Assembly: GCA_007136585.1 (NCBI GenBank)
Contig: SLGR01000108.1
Coordinates: 1-5,537 of the forward strand
Length of the DNA: 5,537 nt
Source: Candidatus Sumerlaeota bacterium
GTDB taxonomy: Bacteria > CG03 > SLGR01
Reading direction: 5' to 3'
The first letter of the stretch is position 1, and each line of letters starts with the position of its first letter. A program made the translations under genes and the position numbers. Below the pieces are notes generated by a model. It was not told the origin of the DNA. It made no database searches and worked only from the letters and a program-made list of their open reading frames with translations. This document shows, piece after piece, positions 1 through 5,537 of the stretch.

Positions 1-73
1 GGATCTTCTTAAAGGGAGTACGGCAAGACTCAGGTTTGACAAAGAGGGTTTTAATTTTAAAATTGTTTTTTAA
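1..73 (+). CDS. 3' end of an upstream gene, possibly a histidine-kinase-like ATPase
   Basis: An open frame enters from the left edge (first full codon at base 2) and stops at TAA 71-73, giving 23 codons. The visible tail, GSTARLRFDKEGFNFKIVF, alternates hydrophobic and polar residues like a final pair of beta strands. It resembles the end of a HATPase domain, where a 'G..F.i.f' strand closes the protein. That resemblance is weak and rests on very few residues. The stop lies 46 nt before the purH start with no hairpin and T-run between them, so read-through into purH is possible. That the frame is coding is fairly likely; the family is a guess. Confidence 0.5.
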   Translation, partial: DLLKGSTARLRFDKEGFNFKIVF

Positions 74-119
74 AAGCCGGGTAAGGCGAGGCAGGAATAA
101 TTAAAAAAGGCAGGTAGAA

Positions 120-1601
120 ATGAGGGCGCTAATAAGCGTATACGATAAGCGCGGAGTCAGAGAGTTCGCGAGGGTTCTTGAAAATAACGGTTGGGAGATA
201 GTTTCTACCGGAGGGACTTATACGGTATTAAAGGAGGCGGGGCTTAATCCGCTGCTTTTAAGTGAGGTTATCTCCTCCCCTGAGATTCTTGGGGGAAGGG
301 TAAAGACGCTTCACCCTTCGGTATTTGCGGCGGTACTTGCCCGTAAGGATCAGGTGGATGAAATTGAACGCCTTAATATTAAAAGGTTTGACCTTATATG
401 CTGCAATCTATATCCTTTTGAGGAAACCGTCAGGAAAGACTCTATCGAGGATATCATACTTGAGAATATAGATATAGGAGGTGTTTCCCTGATAAGGGCT
501 GCGGCCAAGAACTACAGGAACGTCATTACCTTAACCTCTCCTGATGATTACGCTGAAGCGGCCCTGAAGATAGAGAGAGACGATATTGATGAAGAGTACA
601 GGCGGGCGCTGGCCCTTAAGGGTTTCCGTATAACCGCCTCTTATGATGATGCCGTAGCATCTTTTTTCTCTGAAACCTCTCTTCCGGAAGATAAAATTAT
701 TTTAGAGCTTTCAGGACGCAAGGATCTCAGGTACGGTGAGAACCCTCACCAGGAAGCGGCTCTTTTCGGTAACCCGCCCTACAGAAAAATTGCCGGAGAG
801 AAAGAACTGAGTTTCAATAACTACCAGGATCTTGACGCGGCGGTAAGGCTTGCGGCTTCTTTTGAAAAACCCGCCGCGGCTGTTATAAAACACGCCGTGC
901 CCTGCGGCGCGGCTATGGCCGGGACCGCCGAGAAGGCTTTTCTTCTCGCCCGCGCAGCTGATCCCCTGAGCGCTTTCGGGGGAATAATAGGGGTCAACAG
1001 GAGAGTCACCGCCGAGCTGGCCCGGGAGGCGGTAAAGAGTTTCTTTGAAGTGATAGCCGCCCCGGATTTTTCGGATGAAGCCCTGGAGATTCTCTCGGTA
1101 AAACCCTCGGTCAGGGTTGTGAGTTTCGGAGATCTTCCGCGCGCAGAGGTTCTGAGGCAGATAAGCGGGGGGATGCTGCAGCAGAGCCCCGACAGTTTTG
1201 AGGGTGAGAAATTTGATACGGTAACGGAAAAGCACCCGGACCCGTCCGAGATTTCGGATCTCCGGACGGCCTGGAAGGTTGCGGCTTTCCTGAAGTCCAA
1301 CGCCGTTGCGATAGTAAAAGACGGGCAGACGCTCGGCCTGGGAAGCGGCCAGACCGCCAGGGTGGATGCGGTAAAAATAGCCGCCGGGGCTCTGCGGGAT
1401 GAAGAGAGAAACTTTAAAGGGGCTGTAATGGCCTCAGACGGGTTCTTCCCTTTTCCCGACGCTGTTGAAGCGGCCGCGGCGGCGGGTATAACGGCCATCG
1501 TTCAGCCCGGCGGGTCAAAAAATGACAGCGCTGTCATAGAGGCTGCCGAAAGGCTCGGGATAAGTATGGTTTTTACGGGCAGGAGACATTTCCTGCATTA
1601 A
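120..1601 (+). CDS. purH: Bifunctional AICAR transformylase / IMP cyclohydrolase PurH
   Basis: This enzyme carries out the last two steps of de novo purine synthesis in the cytoplasm: formylation of AICAR with 10-formyl-tetrahydrofolate, then ring closure of FAICAR to IMP. The N-terminal MGS-like cyclohydrolase domain (about residues 1-145) shows ISVYDK, STGGT (29-33), GRVKTLHP (59-66) and NLYPF (96-100). It also has ENIDIGG (115-121) and RAAAKN (126-131). K62, Y98, D118 and K130 fall where the human cyclohydrolase residues K66, Y104, D125 and K137 would align. The transformylase domain shows LRYGENPHQ (203-211), the Lys-His pair K257-H258, DPLSAFGG (281-288), KSNA (392-395), ASDGFFPF (438-445), QPGGS and the C-terminal FTGRRHF. 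At 493 residues it is complete but slightly shorter than the usual 510-530. The ATG at 120 gives the canonical N-terminus; its ribosome site is modest (AAAGG at 106-110 or AGG at 112-114). Local oddities: the usual bacterial KHxNPCG reads KHAVPCG, and the common HGG after LHPxx reads FAA. Confidence 0.97.
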   Translation: MRALISVYDKRGVREFARVLENNGWEIVSTGGTYTVLKEAGLNPLLLSEVISSPEILGGRVKTLHPSVFAAVLARKDQVDEIERLNIKRFDLICCNLYPFEETVRKDSIEDIILENIDIGGVSLIRAAAKNYRNVITLTSPDDYAEAALKIERDDIDEEYRRALALKGFRITASYDDAVASFFSETSLPEDKIILELSGRKDLRYGENPHQEAALFGNPPYRKIAGEKELSFNNYQDLDAAVRLAASFEKPAAAVIKHAVPCGAAMAGTAEKAFLLARAADPLSAFGGIIGVNRRVTAELAREAVKSFFEVIAAPDFSDEALEILSVKPSVRVVSFGDLPRAEVLRQISGGMLQQSPDSFEGEKFDTVTEKHPDPSEISDLRTAWKVAAFLKSNAVAIVKDGQTLGLGSGQTARVDAVKIAAGALRDEERNFKGAVMASDGFFPFPDAVEAAAAAGITAIVQPGGSKNDSAVIEAAERLGISMVFTGRRHFLH

Positions 1602-1605
1602 CTCA

Positions 1606-1617
1606 AGAGGAGAGGAG
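1606..1617 (+). promoter_or_regulatory. Strong ribosome binding site of the aminotransferase gene
   Basis: The purine tract AGAGGAGAGGAG fills half of the 23-nt gap after the purH stop. Its last AGGAG (1613-1617) is 7 nt before ATG 1625, which is ideal spacing, and fixes that start. The gap has no room for an ordinary promoter, supporting co-transcription with purH. Confidence 0.8.
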
Positions 1618-1624
1618 TTTATTT

Positions 1625-2761
1625 ATGTTAAAGAGAAGGCTTTTTACACCGGGTCCTACAGAGGTTCCGCCGGAGACTCTGGCTGCTGGCGCAAGACCTA
1701 TCCTTCATCACAGGAAAAAAGAGTTCGGAGAGATATATACGGAGACGGTTAATAACCTGAAGAAGGTCTTTGTTTCGGAAGGGGAAGTCTTTGTTTTCGC
1801 ATCTTCCGGAACGGGAGCGATGGAGGCTGCCGTTACTAACTTTACGAGCCCGGGAGATAAGGTTCTTGTCATCGAGTCGGGTAAGTTCGGAGAGCGGTGG
1901 AAACAGCTCTGCGGCGTTTTTGAGACCGATGTGAATCTTCTTGAGTGCCGGTGGGGAAGTTCTGCTGATCCGGCAGAGGTTGAAAAAATACTTAAAGAGA
2001 ACCCGGGTATAAAAGCTGTTTTTTCGACACTGGTTGAGACCTCTACAGGGGCGCTGCATCCGATAGAGGAACTTGCTTCTGTATCTTCCTCCGCAGGCGC
2101 TTTACTTATAGTTGACGCGGTAAGCGGGTTGGGGTGCGACCGTATCCTTACGGATGAGTGGGGGGTGGATGTCGTTGTCTCCGGTTCCCAGAAGGCCCTT
2201 ATGACACCCCCGGGGCTGGGTTTTATATGCGTCAACAGCCGCGCAGCTGAGGTATACAGGGAAAACAACAGGAAAAACTATTACTGGGATCTGAGGAAAG
2301 CCTCAAAATCCCTTGAGAAGTTCCAGACCCCCTACACGCCTTCGGTTAATCTCATAGCAGGGCTTTTAGCCTCTCTTGAATCAATAAACTCCGAGGGTAT
2401 GGAAAACGTCTGGGCCCGCCACAGGAACCTTGCCGCGGGGACAAGGGCGGGGATAGAGGCGATGGGGCTTGAGATATTCCCCGAGAACCCCGCCTGCGGT
2501 CTTACGGCCGTAAAGATTCCCACTCCGGAAAAGATCGGCTCCGGGTTCGTAAAACACTGCCAGGACCGTTACGGGATAGTGTTTGCGGGAGGACAGGCGG
2601 ATCTGAAGGGTAAGATATTCAGAATCGCGCATATGGGGTATTATGACGAGCTTGATGTTATAAAAGCCCTGGCCGCCGTAGAGGCCGGTCTTCGGGACCT
2701 TGGTGAGAGGGATGTTCTGGGCCGGGGAGTTAAGGCGGCCCTGGAGGTTTTTACTACCTGA
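1625..2761 (+). CDS. Class V PLP aminotransferase, alanine-glyoxylate / serine-pyruvate type
   Basis: This is a 378-residue fold-type I PLP enzyme of the class V family that includes alanine-glyoxylate, serine-pyruvate and serine-glyoxylate aminotransferases. It would move an amino group from alanine or serine to a 2-oxo acid in the cytoplasm. Diagnostic pieces in order are FTPGPTEVPPETL (7-19), typical of the family N-terminus, and HHRKKEF (28-34). The PLP-phosphate loop SSGTGAME lies at 60-67. D164 in VDAVSG should contact the pyridine nitrogen. K190 in SGSQKAL is the Schiff-base lysine, and R333 in IFRIAHMG should bind the substrate carboxylate. The GRGVKAALEV tail is the usual family C-terminus, so the gene is intact. 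ATG 1625 has an excellent ribosome site and gives the expected N-terminus. Some relatives are paired with phosphoglycerate dehydrogenase (serA) and act in serine synthesis; no serA is visible here, so the substrate stays open. It follows purH by 23 nt and precedes the GH65 gene by 1 nt. Confidence 0.93.
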   Translation: MLKRRLFTPGPTEVPPETLAAGARPILHHRKKEFGEIYTETVNNLKKVFVSEGEVFVFASSGTGAMEAAVTNFTSPGDKVLVIESGKFGERWKQLCGVFETDVNLLECRWGSSADPAEVEKILKENPGIKAVFSTLVETSTGALHPIEELASVSSSAGALLIVDAVSGLGCDRILTDEWGVDVVVSGSQKALMTPPGLGFICVNSRAAEVYRENNRKNYYWDLRKASKSLEKFQTPYTPSVNLIAGLLASLESINSEGMENVWARHRNLAAGTRAGIEAMGLEIFPENPACGLTAVKIPTPEKIGSGFVKHCQDRYGIVFAGGQADLKGKIFRIAHMGYYDELDVIKALAAVEAGLRDLGERDVLGRGVKAALEVFTT

Positions 2762-2765
2762 AGTG
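2743..2765 (+). promoter_or_regulatory. GTG start of the GH65 gene, coupled to the aminotransferase stop
   Basis: The start chosen is GTG 2763-2765, one base after TGA 2759-2761. It places ANHYLKKY at the N-terminus, close to where GH65 proteins usually begin. The best Shine-Dalgarno, GGAGG at 2743-2747, is 15 nt upstream, longer than ideal, so initiation probably depends on ribosomes finishing the aminotransferase. In-frame TTG 2700 and ATG 2712 would add about 20 arginine- and tryptophan-containing residues that only read over the aminotransferase 3' end, and neither has a well-spaced ribosome site. Confidence 0.65.
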
Positions 2766-5468
2766 GCAAACCATTACTTAAAAAAATACTGTTCCGGTTC
2801 TCCCGGGTTCAGGGTCTCCGAGGAGGGATTCAAAGAGGAAACTCAGCCTTTTTACGAGACGCTCCTTTCCCTTGGAAACGGGTATATAGGATCCAGGGCG
2901 GTATACGAGGAAAACCCCTCCGGAAGCTCTCCCGGAACCTATATCGCGGGTATCTTTGACAGATCCGCCGCCCAGGTTGAAGAGCTCGTAAACCTACCCA
3001 ACCCTTTAAGCCTTATGATAGCGGCCGAGGGTGAGAAGTTTGATATAGTGACCATGCAGGTGCTCTCAAACAGGCGTGTCCTCGATATGAAGAACGGGGT
3101 CCTTGTCAGGAAGACCCTTTTCCGCGACGCAAGGCGCCGGAAGTACTTATACCAGTCAGCGAGATTTTTCAGTATGGATAATCCTCATATAGGGGCCATA
3201 AAGGTCTCGCTTAAGCTTATTAAGGGGGCTGCCCGGCTTACAATGGTAGACGGTATTGACGATTCGGTATTTAACAGCGGCGGTCTGATGCTTGCCAAAC
3301 GCCGCCACTTTGATACCGCCTCAGCCGAGAAGAAGGGGTATATGAACTACACTGCTTTTTCCACCCACTCCAGCCGCCATCTTATAGCGTATGCCGATTA
3401 TATGAGAGTCAGCCTGGGAGGGAGGAACCGCCGGCTGCGGGACCGGATCCACAACTTTGAGCTTAAGACCGGACATGAGATAACCTTCACAAAGCTTTTT
3501 TCGGTCTGCACAGGGGGTTTGGATAACGCGGATTCCCTCAAAAAGAAGGCTCTCTCCACTCTAAGATCCGCGGTCAACAGGGGGTTTGACGAACTCTTCA
3601 GGCGCCACAGAGACTCGCTGGCGGAGAGGTGGGATAAGAGCGATGTCGCGGTAAAAGGGGACAGGGCGTGCCAGCTGGCTATCAGGTTTAACATATACCA
3701 CCTTCTTATATCCGCCCGGCAGGAATACGCGCATTTTTCCGTAGGCGCAAAAACGCTAAGCGGCCCCGGTTACAGGGGACATATATTCTGGGATACGGAG
3801 ATATATATACTACCGTTTTTTATAAGGACCGACCCGGAGGTGGCGCGGGCCATGCTATTATTCAGGCACGATACGCTTCCTGCCGCACGGGAACTGGCAA
3901 AAGAAAACGGGTACCGCGGGGCTATGTACCCCTGGGAGGCCTCTGCCGACGGAACCGAACAGACCCCCAGGTACGCCAAGGAGCTTGACGGCTCAATCGG
4001 CGAGGTCCGGACTATGGATTTTGAACATCATATCACAGCCGATGTTGCTTACGGGGTATATGATTATGTCAGGGTCACGGGAGATACCGGGTTCCTGATG
4101 AAATACGGGGCCGAGATAGTGCTTGAGACCGCAAGGTTCTGGGCAGACCGGGTTGAGTATGACAGTAAAGGCGGCAGATACCATATCAGGGGTGTAATAG
4201 GTCCGGATGAGTTCCACGTTAACGTTGATGATAACGCCTATACAAACTGCCTGGCCGCCTGGAACCTCTCCTACGCCGCTGAAATTTACAGGAAATACTC
4301 CTCAAGGGCGGATTTCGGAAAACTCTCGGATTCCCTGGGGCTAAGCGCAGCGGAAGTTGAAGAGTGGGAGAAGATTTCTGAGGGTATCGCTATCCCCGAG
4401 TCCCGAAAGTACGGGATAATCGCGCAGTTTGACGGTTATATGCGTCTCAGGGACGTGGAGCTTGCCGGGTACGACCGGTATTTTATGCCCCTTGCTCCGA
4501 AAAGATACGAACACTCAGGGGAGCTTCAGAAGACCCGTTTCATCAAGCAGGCCGACGTTCTCCTTGTTTTTCATCTTCTTCCTGAACTCTTCTCCCGGGA
4601 AACCCTTGAAAAGAACTATGAGTACTACCTTCCGAGAACGCTTCACAAGTCCTCGCTCTCGTATTGCCTGCATTCCGTCGTAGCTTCAGAGCTCGGAGAC
4701 AGCTTCAGGGCCTTTGCCTTTTTCTGGGCCGGGGCCAACATAGACCTGCTTGATATAGCCGGCAACACCTGTGACGGGATACACGCAGCCAACCTGGGGG
4801 GGGTCTGGCAGGCGGCCGTGACGGGTTTCGGGGGGCTGCGTATCGGTGAGGAAGGGGTAAGTATCCGTCCCCGGCTTCCGGGAAATTTCCGTGAGGTCAG
4901 GTACGGTTTTATCTACAGGGGAAGAAGTTTTAAGGTTTCTCAGACAAACCGGAAGGTCCGGATAGGTTTTATGCCCGGGAAAGGCAGGGACAGGAAAATC
5001 CCGGTTGAGGTATTCGGCAGGAGACTCGTCCTTGAACCCGGCAGGTTCAGAACCGTCCTCAACCCGGAACATAAAGGAGGCTCCCGTATGCTTGTAAAGG
5101 ATATCATAAAAAAGGAAAACAGCCTTACGGTAACAGGGAACACACCGGCGGGAGATGTGGGGGAAATGCTTATAAACAGAAAAATATCCAGCGTGCCGGT
5201 TGTTGATTCAGGGAAAAAACTTCTTGGTATAATTTCAGAAAAGAATATAATAAAATCAGCTGTAGATGAGAACTTTCGCCGCCTGAAGGCATCAGATATA
5301 ATGGAAAAAAAAGTTGTCTGCCTGAACTGGAACGATTCTCTGGAGACAGCTACAAAACTTTTTACCAGGCACCCCTACAGGCGTCTTCCTGTTATAAAGC
5401 AGGGCAGGGTTGCGGGGGTTCTTACCCGCCGGGATATAATAGCGGACTTTCTGGGAGGTTACTACTGA
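2763..5468 (+). CDS. GH65 disaccharide phosphorylase with C-terminal CBS-domain pair
   Basis: The first ~765 residues are a glycoside hydrolase family 65 enzyme (maltose/kojibiose/trehalose-type phosphorylases). These split an alpha-glucoside with phosphate, giving beta-glucose 1-phosphate. The N-terminal beta-sandwich has LLSLGNGYIGSR (34-45) and ELVNLPN (74-80). The (alpha/alpha)6 catalytic barrel has HIFWDTEIYILPFF (340-353), GYRGAMYPWEASADGTE (383-399) and VIGPDEFHVNVDDNAYTN (478-495). E483 is the predicted general acid. Expected phosphate ligands are K595 (KQAD), S630-S631 (HKSSLS) and H674 (DGIHAA). The all-beta C-terminal domain ends near VEVFGRRLVLEPG (748-760). After a short linker, two CBS domains follow (about 776-835 and 842-898), with PVVD...GIISEKNII and LPVI...GVLTRRDII; such pairs usually bind adenine nucleotides. 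There is no signal peptide or membrane segment, so it is cytoplasmic. Exact sugar specificity cannot be read from sequence. The protein (901 residues) exceeds normal GH65 length (about 750-800) by the CBS part, which starts at an internal ribosome site. GH65 identity is near certain; the continuous fusion is what the DNA reads. Confidence 0.93.
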   Translation: MANHYLKKYCSGSPGFRVSEEGFKEETQPFYETLLSLGNGYIGSRAVYEENPSGSSPGTYIAGIFDRSAAQVEELVNLPNPLSLMIAAEGEKFDIVTMQVLSNRRVLDMKNGVLVRKTLFRDARRRKYLYQSARFFSMDNPHIGAIKVSLKLIKGAARLTMVDGIDDSVFNSGGLMLAKRRHFDTASAEKKGYMNYTAFSTHSSRHLIAYADYMRVSLGGRNRRLRDRIHNFELKTGHEITFTKLFSVCTGGLDNADSLKKKALSTLRSAVNRGFDELFRRHRDSLAERWDKSDVAVKGDRACQLAIRFNIYHLLISARQEYAHFSVGAKTLSGPGYRGHIFWDTEIYILPFFIRTDPEVARAMLLFRHDTLPAARELAKENGYRGAMYPWEASADGTEQTPRYAKELDGSIGEVRTMDFEHHITADVAYGVYDYVRVTGDTGFLMKYGAEIVLETARFWADRVEYDSKGGRYHIRGVIGPDEFHVNVDDNAYTNCLAAWNLSYAAEIYRKYSSRADFGKLSDSLGLSAAEVEEWEKISEGIAIPESRKYGIIAQFDGYMRLRDVELAGYDRYFMPLAPKRYEHSGELQKTRFIKQADVLLVFHLLPELFSRETLEKNYEYYLPRTLHKSSLSYCLHSVVASELGDSFRAFAFFWAGANIDLLDIAGNTCDGIHAANLGGVWQAAVTGFGGLRIGEEGVSIRPRLPGNFREVRYGFIYRGRSFKVSQTNRKVRIGFMPGKGRDRKIPVEVFGRRLVLEPGRFRTVLNPEHKGGSRMLVKDIIKKENSLTVTGNTPAGDVGEMLINRKISSVPVVDSGKKLLGIISEKNIIKSAVDENFRRLKASDIMEKKVVCLNWNDSLETATKLFTRHPYRRLPVIKQGRVAGVLTRRDIIADFLGGYY
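5072..5090 (+). promoter_or_regulatory. Internal Shine-Dalgarno and ATG at the GH65/CBS boundary
   Basis: AAAGGAGG (5073-5080) is nearly a full match to the anti-Shine-Dalgarno of 16S rRNA. It is followed by a 7-nt spacer and ATG 5088, in frame with the upstream GH65. It is better than the ribosome site at the GH65 gene's own start and sits exactly where the CBS part begins (MLVKDI). A TAA at 5072-5074 overlaps it in another frame, as at many tightly packed gene junctions. Confidence 0.7.
5088..5468 (+). other. CBS-domain pair, possibly also made as a free 126-residue protein
   Basis: Starting at the internal ATG this segment would encode 126 residues, the usual size of a stand-alone two-CBS (Bateman module) protein. 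MLVKDIIKK at the front and ASDIMEKKVV in the middle are the classic lead-ins of CBS repeats 1 and 2. Each repeat ends in a strand-helix of the GIISEKNII / GVLTRRDII type. Its first half looks richer in A (runs such as ATCATAAAAAAGGAAAA) than the preceding GH65 sequence, consistent with a separate origin. It is either the regulatory tail of the phosphorylase, a separately translated protein, or both. The ligand is unknown; AMP, ATP or SAM are typical for the family. Confidence 0.6.
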
Positions 5469-5537
5469 GGAGGGAGGCGGCGGGATAAGAGTTTTTCGTA
5501 TATTTCCTCGTAACGGCCAGCTATGACCCTGCTGGAA
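5462..5537 (-). CDS. 3' end of a convergent gene, probably a glycosyltransferase
   Basis: Read from the right edge on the minus strand, an open frame runs to TAG at 5464-5462. Its tail contains SSRVIAGRYEEIYEKLL followed by SRRLPPQ. This matches the terminal helix of many GT4-type (GT-B fold) glycosyltransferases, where a pattern like 'W..v...y..iY..ll' closes the protein. Only 24 residues are visible, so the family call is tentative. It converges on the GH65-CBS gene and overlaps its last codons by 7 bases, with no terminator between them. If correct, it could belong with the GH65 to a sugar-metabolism module. Confidence 0.55.
   Translation of the reverse strand, partial: SSRVIAGRYEEIYEKLLSRRLPPQ

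Noticed and set aside
74-119. Promoter or riboswitch upstream of purH
   Set aside because: The 46-nt gap is too short for a purine riboswitch, and its AT-rich stretch (TAATTAAAAAA) has no convincing -35/-10 pair.
711-1235. Second minus-strand open frame (174 codons) opposite purH
   Set aside because: It overlaps both purH and the other antisense frame, has no family signature or ribosome site that I can see, and is best explained as a shadow.
821-1498. Long minus-strand open frame (225 codons) opposite purH
   Set aside because: It lies wholly inside the well-conserved purH, has a low-complexity Ser/Ala/Thr-rich translation with no recognisable motif, and is what GC-rich codons produce on the opposite strand.
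1579-1596. Perfect inverted repeat GCAGGA / TCCTGC at the purH 3' end, a possible terminator
   Set aside because: The stem is only 6-7 bp, it lies within the conserved RHF codons, and no T-run follows; a purine-rich ribosome site follows instead.
1628-2268. Minus-strand open frames opposite the aminotransferase
   Set aside because: Their translations show no motif, and the plus-strand frame carries all the catalytic signatures of a complete class V aminotransferase.
2700-2762. Earlier in-frame starts for the GH65 gene (TTG 2700, ATG 2712)
   Set aside because: The added residues are not GH65-like, they simply overlap the aminotransferase tail, and the spacing to any ribosome site is poor (GAGAGGG directly abuts ATG 2712).
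4429-4683. Plus-strand 84-codon frame inside the GH65 gene
   Set aside because: It runs in another frame through the conserved KQAD and HKSSLS coding region of GH65, and its translation is Ser/Thr/Phe/Arg-rich without motifs.

Overview
The window is densely coding bacterial DNA. Three complete plus-strand genes lie head to tail, flanked by the ends of two more genes. Intergenic gaps are very short (46, 23 and 1 nt), and there is no RNA gene, mobile element, CRISPR array or convincing terminator. Codon use mixes GC-rich codons with frequent ATA (Ile) and AGG (Arg). This look, with a GH65 phosphorylase beside a purine gene, suggests an uncultured, probably anaerobic lineage such as Omnitrophota. 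That placement is a low-confidence inference.

Layout: positions 1-73 are the last 23 codons of an upstream gene, possibly the end of a histidine-kinase-like ATPase. Positions 120-1601 encode PurH, the bifunctional enzyme of the last two steps of IMP synthesis. Positions 1625-2761 encode a class V PLP aminotransferase of the alanine-glyoxylate/serine-pyruvate type. Positions 2763-5468 encode a 901-residue protein that starts at GTG one base after the aminotransferase stop. Its first ~765 residues are a GH65 disaccharide phosphorylase and its last ~125 residues are a pair of CBS domains. Positions 5462-5537 hold, on the minus strand, the last codons of a convergent gene whose tail looks like that of a GT4-type glycosyltransferase. 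The two convergent genes overlap by 7 bases.

The spacing suggests that purH, the aminotransferase and the GH65-CBS gene are co-transcribed, and perhaps the upstream gene too. Their functions do not form one obvious pathway: purine synthesis, amino-acid transamination and disaccharide phosphorolysis. The GH65 and the convergent glycosyltransferase may belong to one storage- or compatible-sugar module continuing to the right.

The most interesting point is the GH65-CBS junction. A near-perfect Shine-Dalgarno (AAAGGAGG), a 7-nt spacer and an in-frame ATG sit exactly at the domain boundary, and an out-of-frame TAA overlaps the Shine-Dalgarno. Either two formerly separate genes have fused and kept the old start site, or one mRNA makes both a fused enzyme and a free CBS protein, or a one-base error has joined two genes.
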